This document shows, one piece after another, positions 47,989-59,892 of a stretch of 64,000 nucleotides of DNA; position 1 is the stretch's first letter; every line of letters starts with the position of its first letter. The notes beneath the pieces are model-generated. The model was not told the DNA's origin and ran no database searches. It saw only the letters and a program-made list of their open reading frames with translations. The DNA is taken from the NCBI RefSeq assembly GCF_949628215.1, contig NC_134277.1, positions 125,847,963 through 125,911,962 on the forward strand, read 5' to 3'. The DNA is from Phalacrocorax aristotelis. Lineage: Eukaryota; Chordata; Aves; Suliformes; Phalacrocoracidae. The position numbers and the translations under genes were made by a program.

Positions 47989-50900
47989 AAAGCAGCAGAT
48001 TATGGGAAGGAGAAGGTGGCGTGATTCTGCGATGACTTCCTGGTTGTGGAACAAACCAGAGGAGGTGCTTGTTTATTAGGACAACATTTCAAGGTAAACC
48101 ACATTTGTAAGGAATGGTGTTGCCACCAGAACCTTCCAATCTGTAAGATAACAGGAGGAGCCTGTTTCCAAAGCGCATGGGTATGCAAGTATGTAAACAG
48201 CTATTTTCCCAGCTTACACTGAACTGCCCTAAGGAGCAGCTAGCTATAATTCCATAAATAGCCAAGATGAGAATGATGATTAATAATTTATATACCTAAA
48301 TGAGAGGCTTCGGTATGGTAGTGGAGGGTTACAGCTCATTGCTAGCTTTAGAGAGAGAGCAGACATAGTAAGTGGCAAAGGACTTGGGGGCTACACAGTG
48401 TATTTAGGATAGGTCACATTCTGCTCACCACCAGCTAGATTTGATGGCTCCCGTTGAGCCTTGTTTAGCATTTGGAAATCATGTGTATGTGTGGCTTTTT
48501 GTCCCAGTTTTGTCCCAGTGTTTCTAAATGTTGAATTTTGTTGTCAGACAGAAACATTTTCTTCTGGCTGCTGTATGCACAGTAACTAGCCCCAAACTTA
48601 CCTTTCTCTGCATTGAACTTTGAACAGCTTGTACTGAAAGCTCCATTTCGTAAGTGATAGTAAAAACACAGTTATGAAATTGTCTACAAGGTTTGACTAC
48701 ACTGAAAAAAAAATAATGCTACAGCCAGAGAAGCCATGCACACAGTTCTGTGAGAGGTGTTTTTATTATTGACCTTCCAGTAACAAACCTTCAGATGGCT
48801 GGCGTTAATTTTAATTATAATGAAGCTATTAAATATGTGAAACAGGGCAAATGCACAAATAGATCAATTTAAAAGTTAAAGGTACCCCGCTAACAAGAAC
48901 AGAAATAACCACACAGCTAAGAATACCTAAAACTGACAGTCCACCAGCATTTTTGTGCATCTCTTGTGTACCTTGTATATACTCCATGTTGCGAGAAGTT
49001 ACAGCAAGCAGATCAAATTAAGCCTATCAAGCAAGTCTATCACAACAATTCACTATCCTGCTCTTTTGACTACATAAGAATTGCTCAAACACACCTGCTA
49101 AAATCTACCCATGTAGACTTGGCTGTGATTTTTTTCGTGGTGTAAATCCTCTGGCGCACTTGCAGTTGACAAGGTGATAAAGATGACATAATATTTCAGT
49201 AAGTATATGTTTGTTGTTTTACACCTAATTGTCAAAACTGCTTTAGGCTGTGAACAGTCAATGCAAGTGTAACTCATTTTATTGGCCTCTTGATTGGTAG
49301 TGAAGATTAGAGAATTACCTCCTGTTCTCAAACCAGCTGGGCCATTCAAATATTTTTGGTGGTTACACATAGACCAACATATTCTTGTTACCGAGAATGT
49401 GAAGAAGCTTACTTGCGAAGTGGTGAGGTGAATGATATTGAAATGTATTGTGACCTCTGAGCTGCAGTATATACTTTAAATATAAGTTTTTAATTGCTAG
49501 TAATTCTTGCATCCCAGAGCTTTTTATAAACAGCTATTAAGTTTGTATCAATATATTAATAAGGCATTCATGTATTACCAGTATGTAAACTCTACTGCCA
49601 AAAAGAAAAGAATGGGTTTAGTAGAATGAGATGGCTTTAATAAAGTGCTGGACAAATAATTATATTACTGGTTAGCTGAATGGCTTGTGTTTGTCTTTTT
49701 AAAACATAATATAAGCCGTTCACATCCTGCAAAGAGATGTGCCAAAAAAATGCTTTGATAAATACAGACAAATTAAGTGTTTTTTTAATATTTTCTGACT
49801 AATTTATGCAGCATCTAATAGTACTTTAGATCTCTGCTGAATTTTCAGAAGAATTTTATGTCAGACATTCAGAAGTAGTCTGATATATCAGTGCTAACAG
49901 TTAATGCAGTTGTGCAGGTCATGTGGTAAAAACATTTGTATTCATATATTTGGAGAGACAAAAGTAATCCAGATGTGCCTAATGCCTACAAAAGGTGAAA
50001 TATTCAGCACCGGTAAGGACTGGCAAGGAAAAGGAGCTCTCTGCAGGTCACTAGTATTCAGTGATGGTAGTGACCCAATATTATTAAAAGAAAAAAGTCC
50101 AGGTTTATAAGGGCCTGGACAAGACATTTATAGCGTCTGCCTGTGATACTGAATTTAGTCACATTATTGACTTTTAGGAGTAATCCAATATGGGGCACGA
50201 GATGAAATACGGGAATGTCTTATTACACAGGATATGCGACAACCTTAACTCTCCTGCCCTTCTTTAATAATTTCAGCTTCCAGAAGGGCAGGGAAAACTC
50301 AAATTGTCTGTGTCAAAACATTCTTTTGATCCATAGAGGTCAAAGGTGTCAGTCTGAAATCTCACCAGATAGGTAAGGCTTAACCTAAACAAAATCAAAG
50401 TAGTGGTTTTATTAGTTCATCAGAAGGAAGTTAAATCCTCAGCACAAACTTAGTGTATCCCTTGGATCTGTGCATATTGTTTCTAACAGCTTTGGGCAAA
50501 CCTCAGGACTACAGCAGAACACCGAGGAGGGAATACACTCTGCAGTGAACCTGTCATTTCTACCTCAAGATGAAGTTGATCAGGGATATGAGGGAAGAGG
50601 TTGAAAAGGAGTTCCAGCTCAAAAAACTTGTATCCTGAGTCAGAGCATGTGTTGCTTTATTTCCAAGGAACAGCAGGGAGAAGAGAGGATGTCCTTTCCT
50701 ATGCTGTTTCTCCTAATTGATTCAATATACTTCATCACACAGTTAGCCAAATTGATTTAATTTCCAGTCCGAGTGTTGAAGTGAAAATTATGAATTGCTG
50801 TATCAGATGGCTGTAGCAGTCCAGGAGACAGGACAACTAGAGGCAACTGCAGCTATGGGAGGATTTGTATTTCTCATAGGCATTTAAGACTTTTAATATT

Positions 50901-53900
50901 GTAAAGAAAATCCTCAGCTATTGAATCCTACAACGAGCCTGCAGAGGTGTTGCGGCTCAGATCTCTATAGCTATGTAGGGGCACCTCAGCAGGCCTGTGC
51001 ATGCCACGGACATCTTCAAAGCTGTTGCTCATCTACATCTGCATCTGCATCTAACCCTGCAGATGCTTAATATGCTGTCCATTGGTAATCATGATGCTGG
51101 TCAAAGGGCAACACTACTCCACGACTGAGAAGGTGCTTGGAGTATACGCCTAGCCAGCACCAGGTTTGTGCTCCTTGTGATCCGGCAGTATCCAGATGTG
51201 GTGTTTGTGACAGTGCAGTCATAGCTGGTGTAAGTCACCCAGGGCACCAATGCTTCTCTGCTGCTTCAGTCCAAGGAAAACACACAGCTGATGGTACCAT
51301 TCCTGAGGAAGAGGGCACAAAGCACAGAGCCCAGTGTCATTGTGCCTAAAGACACTTAAGGATTTAAGCTGCAGAACCCCTAAAATTTGTGTGTCCTTTG
51401 GAAAAAAGCTACTGCTGACTGTGCTCTTCACAAGGAAAAAGCCAGGCATCTTGGAGGCACATTTAGGCAAATGAACAGAGGACATAATGATAAAGTTTTC
51501 TCTTGTATATAGGCAGGTCAAAAAGAAAACCGTCTTTGCTTCCCTGGGTGAAATGTCCATATTCCCCAGGAGGAGGAGCTGGGGAGGAGAATGATGGCTT
51601 CTGTAAGTTAGACACACAAAGTCTTTTCTGACCAGTTCTTTCTATCAAACAGTATTCCTTGTCCCCCAATTAATTGAAAAGACTGAAATTATTTATGACT
51701 ATGGAACTATATATTCCTTTCTCCCTTTAACTCTTCTTAGCTTGAAGCAATTGGGCTATTTCACTAGGACTGGTTGTTTATCTGCATGTGGGTATAATGG
51801 CACTTGAACATACTCTTAATCAATTTGCCTTTCTTTTTGTATACTGAAAAAATGAGTTATTACATTAATGACAATAGCACTGAGGACTACAGAGTTGAGA
51901 TTTCTGATCTCACTGAGCCTGACTGAACAGTACCTAGTGTCACTGTGCCACCTTAGAGCCTGGCAGTGATGGGTAGGGAAAAGGAAAGATGGTATTCCTG
52001 CTCAGGAAGGACTTTAATTGCGAGATCAGGGACTCTGGACTCAAAGGGTAGTGAGATAGTACAGGGCAGAAGGCAAAGGGCATCTGCTGATGGACGAATG
52101 GGCACTTAGGCAGACAAACTGTTGTTTTATAGTAGTTGGAGCTTTCTTAAGGCATGACATGATGCATCTAACAAACTTTAACAATCAAATAGTCTGAAAA
52201 TCACCAAACAGAGAATACTGATGCCAGGAAGCAGTGCAACCAGGAGATCAGAACAGCTGGAGAGTATGAACAGTGCCAGAGAAACACAGAAGATCTCAAA
52301 GCTGTGCAGGAACTGGAAGGGGAGGTGTCTTCAATAGTGAAGGATATTATTAAAAAAATAATTTCCTCTGAGCATTTCTCTTTACTGACTGCTATGCCGA
52401 TTTATTTTGCTTCAGGTTAAGGTTAGTTAACTGCTTTAATCACTCTTTTCATTAAGATATTGAGAAAACTGCATGATGATGGTACTCACATTTCCACAAA
52501 GAGGGTAGAGGAGTAGATATGTTGGCATGCTGCCATCTTTTTTGGCCAGGCCTCACCATTGACTTTGGTTTTCTGAGGGCCCAGAAGGACTGGTGCTGGG
52601 GCAGTGAAGGTTGGTATGTTTAAAAGCCATTTGCAGGCGCTACATGTTGTGAATGGTCATGATGCTGTGAACAGATTCATTTTATGCAGCACTGGCAAAA
52701 CTCCCTGAGTCTAAGGGGTCACTGAACAATTCAGAAGGAGAAGCTATTGCTTCTGAACCTCTTAATCTAACCTGTTTAAATAATTTTGGTCTCAGTTACT
52801 ACAGAGAAACTCAGTATGATGGATACCTGGGAGTGAAACAGCTCCCATATCTCGAGTCTACTGATCCACAGCTTGGTAAGCAGAGTTTAAGCATGCATGG
52901 GCTCCCATGGAAGTTCTTCAACTAATTTCTACTGCTTCTGTTCAGATGGAAGCTGACAGCTTTTTTTCTGGCTGATGGGCAAAGAATGAGTTAAGCACTT
53001 TCTGAGAATTACTTTGTCTCATTAACTGTGTCATTAGCTGTCATAGCTTGACAGCTATGCCGTATTAACAAAAAATAAAATAAAAAAGATATTCTTCTAC
53101 GGAATATTTTTCTAGGTGGAGAAGTGTGGTGGAGTTGAAATTTCAGCCCCATTTCCCACCCTTGTCAGCGAGTTATTTGCAGAAATGAAGATGGAAATGT
53201 AGAGAAATGTGAAAGTCACACTGTAAAACCCATTTATACTGCAGGTCATGATTGAAAAATGCTGGTGTATATGTTCTAAGAACGGCTTATGTGGCTTATC
53301 TGCCTCAACCGCTTTTATGAGAGAAATTCACCTATTATTTATACTGCTGCTGCCATTGCCTTCTGCTCATGAGAGAAAGAAAAAGCATTACCAAAATAAG
53401 AGTTTTAGAATATTTTCCAGAGGCATTGTCTAAGAATTAAGATGCAGATTCTCATAGGAGCATAGGAATAGTTTTCATAACTCAGTGTCCTGTAATTTTA
53501 TATGGATTGGAATCGAGATGAGCTCTGATCAGAGGTCTGTACACAGATCTCACTGTGGGCTTGGATTGCAGGTTGATGCATACATTTAAATTTAGTAGGA
53601 AAATACAGAGTTTATAGGATCTTTTGCAAACAGTCACTGCAGGGCTGGAGAAGACTGGTGAGAAAGAAAACAATGGCAGAAATGCAAGAGGCAAAGGTCA
53701 CGTATGCCCTTGTATACCTGCAGACATGGATAGCTATGGAAAGGTTTAGCATTTGTAATCTGCGTAGAAGGGGATATGCCAGCCTTCTCCTTGAGGAAGC
53801 AGTGCAGTGCAGTGCTTTTAACAAATCATTTAGCAGAGCGATGTGCTTTCGTGATGACTATTTAACCTTGAGAGATTTCATTCCATGGTTTCAGCAAGGC

Positions 53901-54505
53901 TTATAGTAAATGCTTAATTTAGGTAAAGTCAAAATCTAATTAAATAAATTCAGTCTAAATCCCTGCTGGGCCAGTAAAGATTTGTCTGTCAAATACCTCT
54001 GAGCATTTTCATTTTCTATAGCAACAGTTAATTGGATACGCAACTGTCAGCTTAAATGCTTTAAATGAGGCTGATGGGATTAGTAATTGAATGCTCAGAT
54101 TAATGATTTACAGCTAGCTTTGCTACCCTGTTCCTTGCTTACAGCTATGTTCATGATAGCTCCCCACCCTTATCAGGTGGGTGGAGTTGTGGTCTGTAAC
54201 TGCAATAATAGTCAGGATATGATGATGTACAGTAATGATACAGATATGATGTATTAATGAGTGCATTCCTGTTGATATGTGTAACTATTTTTAATACTGT
54301 GGGAAGCAAAGGATTATGATTGAAATATTAAAAGCAGAAAACCTAAAAATAGCCACCTAACCCCCATAGTTAGGACTGGAGGTCTCATTCTTTCTCCAGT
54401 TTGATGTATACATTTGTCTTTCACAGTTTGTGTCAGAAAGCAAACTTCAGTGTTGTGGGTGGTGAAATTGCAGCCGAGGCTGTGAGTGGAAGCTGTCAGA
54501 GGGAT
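47989..54505. other. Intergenic stretch, nothing recognised
   Basis: AT-rich with only unsupported short frames. Regulatory elements of PENK or the SDR16C gene could lie here but cannot be recognised from one sequence. Confidence 0.5.
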
Positions 54506-54752
54506 TAGAATCTTAGAATCATAGAATTATTAAGGTTGGAAAATACCTCTAGGATCGTCAAGTCTAACCGCCAACCCAACAATACCATGTCTCCTAAACC
54601 ATGCCCTGAACTGCGATGTCTACACGTGTGTCAAATACCTCGAGGGATGGTGACTCCACCACCTCTCTGGGCAGCCTGTTGCAATGCCTGACCACTCCTT
54701 CAGTGAAGACATTTTTTCTAATATCCAATCTAAACCTCCCCTGACACACCTC
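54506..54752 (-). mobile_element. CR1 LINE 3' end, minus strand
   Basis: Begins AATCTTAGAATCATAGAATT and AAGGTTGGAAAATACCTCTA. Further in are CTCCACCACCTCTCTGGGCA and ATCCAATCTAAACCTCCCCT, in the same order as at 1289-1520, so it is the same CR1 subfamily as the nested minus-strand copy. Truncated after about 247 bp. Confidence 0.9.
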
Positions 54753-57700
54753 TACAAGAGACGGTAGGAGGTGGACGAGATGAAGTCTGTGCATTGCCAA
54801 AGCAGCTGCTCTTGGAGAAAGAGACCAGACCGCAAAGCTTATACAGGTAGAGGGATCTCTTTGGTGGTGCTTGAATCACCCATCTTGGTGGGAACTGAAG
54901 AGAAGCATGAAAGTTTCAAGACTCTGGTAGGAAAGTGGTTTCACTGTTCTCCATGTGACTTTTTAGATTTCACTTCAGTGTTTCAAAAGACCAGAAGTGT
55001 GGTATGCTCTGTGGGGTTGTCCCAGAACATCACTGTAAACGAAATGGGTTTTGGGGCCAGCTAACCCATGCCAGGAATTCCTTCAGTCTGAAAGCAACCT
55101 AGGGTCAGGGAACTTAACCATTCATTTGCCTTTTGAGTTCCAAATTGTGGAATGCTCCTTTTGGCATTAGGAAGAATCTTGCTCTGTGTGTCCAGCTAAG
55201 CTCTGTAGTGCTTGAGGGAGAAGGCTGTAAAGAAAACTTCCTGTGGCACTGAGATATATACAACAACTGTGGAGTTGTGCTATGAATGTGTCATTTTGCC
55301 TTATGTGTAGGCCTCCAAAACCATCCTTAATATCAGAGAAGCCCTTATACACCATACATTGAAAACTTCGGTTCTTGCTTATTAAGTTCCCTTCACAATT
55401 AAAATGAGCTGGTGCATTTAGAGTCTATGTTGAACACAGTTTAATAATGCTTATTTCAGTATATTAAATTAGAACATGTTTCTGTTCTTATAAAGATTCT
55501 ATTTTGAGAAAGATTATCTGAAACAGCTAACAACATTGATGTTATAATTACTTGTATTTATGATAAGGTTATAAAAATTATGACGTAAATTATTATAATT
55601 CTTTAGAAATAATTACAAAATAATTATTGTAATAATATTTTTGTAGTTATTTATATTTATTATATATCATACTGCATAATCATTTACCAGAAAAAACCTC
55701 CAGGAAGTTCAAAGTTGTGCTCTGCATATTTCAGCTCATAGAATATGCCAAGTTCATCTGTGATGTGGGAATGGCGCTATGACCTTTCCTCATTATCCCA
55801 AGATTTCAGCTTAGGCTTTCAGGCAAAGCTCCAGCTGCATGCAGTTTGTATTCAGAAATCATTGTATTCATCAGCTTCTCTCTCCCTTGTGATCTACTCC
55901 TGTATGATAACTCCGTTTGATTCAGGAAATCCTCTTTTTTCCCCCTTCTCTTCCTTCCTCTAATTAATTCCTATTAAAAAGCCCAACTCATCCTTGCCTC
56001 AACCTCAGCTAGGCATTAGTCTCTGGGACTGACCCTTCCACCATTCATTGCTCGTGTTCAGTTTTTGTTATACTTACTCTGTATTCAGACCAATGATACT
56101 ATATTTGACCATACTCTGGAATATTGATCACCATGTAAAAATGCCAAGGCAATGATAAAAGCCAGGGAAAGGAAATGTAGAATCTGTTTTTTGGTCTCAG
56201 GATGACATTTCTTCCTTGAGAATACTCTTGCAATTAATTTTATTTCTAGGCACCAGGCTTCCCTCCTTTCTGCTTTTATTTATATAAAGCAACACAGCTG
56301 TTTCAATAATCTTCCAGTGAAGTGACAGTTCTAGGAATGTATTGTAAGAGAAAAACTAGGTGACCCTTTCCGAACTTGTACCAAGAGCGAGATACCCTTT
56401 TTCATCTCCCAGCCCAGTAGACCCCATCTTCAACCTTAGTTTTGATTTGTGATTTAGCAAAGTGGACTTCAGCAAACCTTGCTTGATTCAGTGACACATT
56501 TTGAGCTGATTTCATATGAAATGTTAATTACTGAGAATGTTGGAACACTTTAGTGTTAGAGAGCCCCTAAGTGATGGCACATCTGAAAGTCATAAGCTAA
56601 GAAATTCCATGACAACAGAAGAAATTGGATTTTATTCTAATTTCACATCTTTTAAATTATAATTATTAAAGCACGAAAGTGTCTGGAGAGGTTTTCAATT
56701 ACAAGGGAAGGCAAGAGGACTATTCAGCTTTCCTATTTTATTCAGAGAATCAAAGTCGCGTCCCCCTTCCATGTGCATTGCCACCTGCCTGTTCAACCTT
56801 GGAAGAGACTTACTCCTCCACTTTGCTTGCCCTCACTGCTGCTTTGGGTTGCATGCATACACTCCAGTTAGATGTTTGTATCAAGTACTTTTTTTACTAT
56901 ATAAATTTATATAAATGTAAGGTTTAGTAGATCAAAACACTTCATTCTGCAAGACACATACAAGGACTCTAGAGCTTTGGGAGTTTTATTTCTCATTAAA
57001 TCACCAATTTTTGTGAACTGTGAAGGACGGGTGACAACAACTGGTAAACCTTTTGCATCATCAAGTACAACAATGCTTGTTTTAGTTAGAAGGCTGGCAA
57101 GGGCCTCTCCGACTAGATTAAAGCTAAGTAAGTTTTAGGGAAAAGAAGTGAATAAATGTTGAAGTGAAAGATTAAGGATGAAACTGCACTGTCATTTTAG
57201 TTCTTTCTGAAATGTATGCTTGAAGCAAACCTGTTGCTGATGCCTGCATCCCATGCGTGGCTCTGCGCTGCAGAGCAGGCTCCGTATGCACAGCCCGAGG
57301 TCCTTGTGGATGAAACCACTCAGGGTAATGTGTTCCAGGAGCCCGACGGATATCCTCCAGCCACTAGTGGGCAGGTGCTATGGGGGGAAAGAAAGGGTAG
57401 AAGACTTTTCCTGTGGCTGGTGGCGTCTTGAAGAACTCTCTAGAAAGGTGATAGGGAACACAACTGAATGATGAAAATGCCATGGAACTTCTACAGGCAT
57501 CTGTATATTCCACCTTTTAAAATTTGGTACCACCAATTCTGTACAGCAGGAAGAGGAAAATAGGTTCCCTGCTTTTTACTGAAGCAAAAGGAACGCCTTG
57601 CAGTTTGTCAACCCTTCAGCAGGATTTTGGCCACTTCAGACCACCTGTGTCATCCTCTAAGGACCAAGCCAAAAATCATCACAACTAATTGTATGTGATG

Positions 57701-58911
57701 AGGCTTTTAAGTGCATATTTAAACACACCTTAATTTTTAAAAGTCCTGAGTACCTAGAAGATCCCATTGACTTGAAGTTAAAGAAAAGTCGTACGCTTAT
57801 TTTCCCCTTTGTGTCAACAGGTAGTACTGTGCAAAACTGAAATACAGATACTGAATGCAGAGCCACAGATGGCTTTGGACATCTAGCTCCCATAAACTAT
57901 TTAAGCAACAATCAGGTATCTAAACCTCTTCAAGGATCTGGGCTGTAGAAGCTTTAAATACTGTAGTTGTAGTTTTGTAAGTCTTGGTCATCTGTTGTGG
58001 AATTATTGTTAGTGCCTGTGGCCAAAGCCATTTTTGTCATGTTAATTCAAGTGGGAAATAACTAGTAGCTAGTAGCAGCAGGTGGGGGAAATGTGCTCAC
58101 AGACACCTGCTGGAGGAAACTAAGGGGACACTCAGAATTATGGAACGAAGTGTACACTATGATGGGAGCCGGCCTTTGATGTAGCTGCCACCTATGTAAA
58201 TGCCAAAGGATCTATAGTGTTAGTATGGGGTTTTCTTTTTGTTCTCAGGTTTACTCATACTGCCTTTGTTTGAAATAGAAAAGACTGATCAGCAGTTTCC
58301 AATATTTCAGGAGTGTCAAACTGATTTATACCAGCTGAAGAATCAAACACAAAGCTGTTCCATGGAAAACCATTTGGCAGGTGCTCTGTAAAATTAGGAT
58401 TTTGAAGTTTGTTATGCAGTTTTGGGTCATGTTTATTTTGTACAAATGGCCTTACTCATTTTTTAGTTAGTGTTTATATCTTTAAGGCCAACTGTACAAT
58501 CCTATATTGGATGGATATAAAAGGTGTAACTAATCGAACGTGGCATTGTGTTGTGCACTGAAGAAATGTTTTTAGTGCTTTAAGACAAACACGCTTCTGT
58601 TTTTTTTTTTTCATGTGAATTGGCTGAACACTATGAATTATAAATTTAGGCTTTAAACATTGATTCTGCTAACTGGTTAAAATGAGAGCAGTTAGAGCAA
58701 ATGCAGTTATATCTGCTTTAGAGTATATTTATTATTCTAGTATGGTAAGAAACCGAGAAAACTAAAGACAAAAATTTGTTTCAGCTGTTGTGTGTGCAGT
58801 ACAAATTCTGTAATTACAGAAAAGAGTTTGGCATTACTCTGACTGGGTAAAGAAAAATTGAGATGATGTTTGATTAAATGACTGAGAGAAAATAAATAGC
58901 ATTTCAGAATT
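54753..58911. other. Intergenic stretch downstream of PENK
   Basis: AT-rich, with a strongly A/T tract at about 55540-55680. No exon or named repeat seen. Confidence 0.5.
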
Positions 58912-58931
58912 TATGCAGTTAGGATGAAGAA

Positions 58932-58937
58932 TTTATT
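58932..58937 (-). terminator. Candidate PENK polyadenylation signal
   Basis: AATAAA on the minus strand, about 290 bases beyond the PENK stop codon. Gives a 3' UTR of roughly 310 bases, which is reasonable for this gene. Confidence 0.65.
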
Positions 58938-59226
58938 GTATATACAGTTAAGCAACTCTACTGTAGATGTACTTCCTCTTTAAAGAAAATGGATACAGTA
59001 ATCAAAATAGTTCTAGCATGGAAACTACAATACAGACTGAAACTTGACTAAACCAGAAATTAGTTATTTGACTTGAAAGAACACAGAACCCGAAACAACA
59101 GATTGCAGGTCGCATCATTAACCAAGGACAGTAAAAAACTGTACAGTACAAGCAACACGTTACAATAAGTTATGACCAATAAGGCAGTCTTTCTCGTTTA
59201 GGACGAAAGGGATAAAGGGAAAGGTA

Positions 59227-59892
59227 TTAAAATCTCATAAATCCACCATATCTCTTTTCCATCTCTGGGATCTCTTTGGAATAAGTTTCCCCATCTTCTT
59301 CTGAAGGGAGAATGGAGTCGGCAAAGCGCTTAAGAAACCCACCGTATCGTTTCTGGTAATCCAGCCACCATTCTGGCCTGCCCACTCTTCTCATGAAACC
59401 ACCGTATCTCTTTTGCAGCTCTTTGGCTTCATCTTCCAACTCGGGGCTGCGCTTTATGCTTCTCATGAAGCCTCCATATCTTTTGCTGACGTCCCCATCG
59501 TTTTCATTTATCTCTCGGTAATGCCCTGCTTCAGGGTTATCCCCTGTTCCTAGAAGCTCCTTCAGCAGATCAGAGGAATTAGCAAGGGCATCGTCGTCCG
59601 AGTCTTTCTTCATAAACCCTCCATACCTCTTAGCCAGGATTTCTCCTCCATTAGCTTCGTCCTCTGGTTCTACCCGATAGAGCTCATCCATTTTCTTCAT
59701 GAACCCCCCGTATCTTTTCATGAAGCCTCCATACTTCTTTGCAAGCAAATGGTTCTCATCCAGCTCTTTCTTGTCTCCTGGAGCAATGTTGCCGTCCTCA
59801 GAAAGATCCAGCTTTGCCAGCTGCAGAAGCTCCTTGCAGGTCTCCCAGGCTTTGGCAGAAGGCAACTTTCCTTCACACTCTAGTGTACATGC
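59227..59892 (-). CDS. PENK: PENK main coding exon (peptides)
   Basis: Acceptor TTTTCAG at 59899-59893, then GCATGTACACTAGAGTGTG reading ACTLECEGKLPS. Runs through all seven enkephalin cores to YGGFMRF and the stop at 59229-59227. The octapeptide YGGFMRSI is at 59478-59455. Spacers are acidic (for example DSDDD) as in other proenkephalins. Confidence 0.99.
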   Translation of the reverse strand, partial: ACTLECEGKLPSAKAWETCKELLQLAKLDLSEDGNIAPGDKKELDENHLLAKKYGGFMKRYGGFMKKMDELYRVEPEDEANGGEILAKRYGGFMKKDSDDDALANSSDLLKELLGTGDNPEAGHYREINENDGDVSKRYGGFMRSIKRSPELEDEAKELQKRYGGFMRRVGRPEWWLDYQKRYGGFLKRFADSILPSEEDGETYSKEIPEMEKRYGGFMRF

